From PALSA-555 sp036521915 (GTDB lineage Bacteria > Actinomycetota > Acidimicrobiia > IMCC26256 > PALSA-555): a stretch of 5,848 bases of DNA. Below are positions 5,379 to 5,848 of the stretch, in pieces (position 1 is the first letter of the stretch; every line of letters begins with the position of its first letter). The notes beneath the pieces were generated by a model. That model did no database searches. It saw nothing but the letters and a program-made list of their open reading frames with translations, and had not been told where the DNA came from. Position numbers and translations under genes: made by a program. The stretch spans positions 1 to 5,848 of the forward strand of contig DATDGU010000067.1 of NCBI GenBank assembly GCA_036521915.1. Direction: 5' to 3'.

Positions 5379-5848
5379 ATGAGCGACAGCCACAACGGGC
5401 CAGTCGACCGGCTGCTCGGGGCTGTCCCCTTCGACGCGGTGCTCCGCCAGATCGACGTGCAGGCCATCCTCGACCGGATCGACCTGAACGCGCTGCTCGA
5501 CGAGGTCGATGTCGATCGGCTCGTCGGTCGAATCGACGTCGCGCAGCTCCTCGAGCAAGTGGATATCGGCGGGCTGATCGTCGAGTCCACGAAAGGCGTC
5601 GCGGGGCGGTCGCTCGATGCCATCCGGCTCGCCGCGGCCCGCCTCGACGTCGCGCTCGAGCGTCTCGTGAACCGGGCGCTGCGCCGAGCACCCATCCCCG
5701 AGGAGACGGAGTCCTCCACCCGTGACGCCCTGCAAGGGCGCAGCGCCGGCGCGGTGAGCCGTTTCACCGCCGCCCTGCTCGACCTGGTCTTCAGCTCGCT
5801 GCTCCTCACCGCACTGATCGCCACGATCGTGGCCATCGCCGACCTGCT
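5379..5848 (+). CDS. RDD-family membrane protein with N-terminal repeat region, partial (cut by window edge)
   Basis: The frame from ATG 5379 stays open to the right edge, giving 156 codons and two bases. Residues 25-69 are five tandem 9-residue repeats of the form (I/V)D(V/L/I)xx(L/I)(L/V)xx, with a diverged copy before them (16-24). A linker follows (VESTKGVAGRSLDAIRLAAARLDVALERLVNRALRR in outline, residues 68-103), then an acidic stretch, then AVSRFTAALLDLVFSSLLL (125-143), the start of a membrane helix with the R..A...D spacing (R128, A131, D135) typical of the first helix of RDD domains. Actinobacterial RDD proteins with similar IDVNALLxR prefixes are familiar to me, which supports the call; their function is unclear, transport having been proposed for some RDD proteins. 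In-frame GTG 5364 and ATGs 5358 and 5343 are alternative starts, none with a good ribosome site. Confidence 0.75.
   Translation, partial: MSDSHNGPVDRLLGAVPFDAVLRQIDVQAILDRIDLNALLDEVDVDRLVGRIDVAQLLEQVDIGGLIVESTKGVAGRSLDAIRLAAARLDVALERLVNRALRRAPIPEETESSTRDALQGRSAGAVSRFTAALLDLVFSSLLLTALIATIVAIADL
5451..5585 (+). repeat. Five tandem 27-bp (9-residue) coding repeats in the RDD gene
   Basis: The units are IDVQAILDR, IDLNALLDE, VDVDRLVGR, IDVAQLLEQ and VDIGGLIVE. The aspartate at position 2 and hydrophobic residues at positions 1, 3, 6 and 7 are kept throughout, while the DNA varies, so selection appears to act on the protein. The spacing would suit short amphipathic helices or turns. No perfect DNA repeat is present. 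Confidence 0.85.

Noticed and set aside
5371..5382. Three-codon ORF ATG-GCG-CAA-TGA overlapping the RDD start, as a leader peptide
   Set aside because: Too short to be meaningful, with no ribosome site; its ATG falls within the candidate -10 region.
5102..5836. A 244-codon minus-strand open frame opposite the RDD gene
   Set aside because: Composition is Ser/Arg/Thr-rich with no recognisable domain, and it lies opposite the clearly structured RDD repeats and membrane helix.

Overview
This is a GC-rich window whose gene content points to an actinomycete (Actinomycetota): a YafY/WYL-type regulator, a DinB/DUF664 protein, an Mca/MshB-like PIG-L deacetylase, and an RDD membrane protein with an aspartate-rich repeat prefix. 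GTG starts and an apparently leaderless promoter fit that. Genus cannot be told from the sequence. No tRNA, rRNA, CRISPR, transposase or phage gene is visible.

Layout, left to right. (1) 1-398, minus strand: the first 132 codons of a WYL-family repressor/activator, running off the left edge. (2) 399-503: divergent control region with an imperfect inverted repeat, then a DinB/DUF664 protein (504-1088, plus). (3) 1104-1928, minus: a zinc-dependent PIG-L/LmbE deacetylase resembling mycothiol conjugate amidase, ending 15 bp from the DinB gene and convergent with it. (4) 1929-2086: divergent promoter region, then an intact glutamate decarboxylase (2087-3478, plus, GTG start). (5) 3504-4922, minus: a DUF2252 protein with kinase-like motifs, convergent with gad, 25 bp apart. 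(6) 4923-5378: promoter for DUF2252, then what looks like a broken small LapA/DUF1049-type membrane protein gene. (7) 5379-5848, plus: the N-terminal 156 codons of an RDD-family membrane protein with five tandem 9-residue repeats, running off the right edge.

How the genes may work together. DinB/DUF664 proteins include mycothiol S-transferases, and Mca-like enzymes cleave mycothiol S-conjugates. The adjacent pair, with a single-target-style WYL regulator divergent from the DinB gene, could be a small conjugation-and-cleavage detoxification cluster; this is inference. The glutamate decarboxylase stands alone, with no glutamate/GABA antiporter in view. The remaining genes look like ordinary single-gene units, alternating in strand, and nothing here is clearly a new multi-gene system. 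The most notable oddities are the damaged LapA-like gene, the apparently reversed order of kinase-like motifs in DUF2252, and the repeat prefix of the RDD protein.
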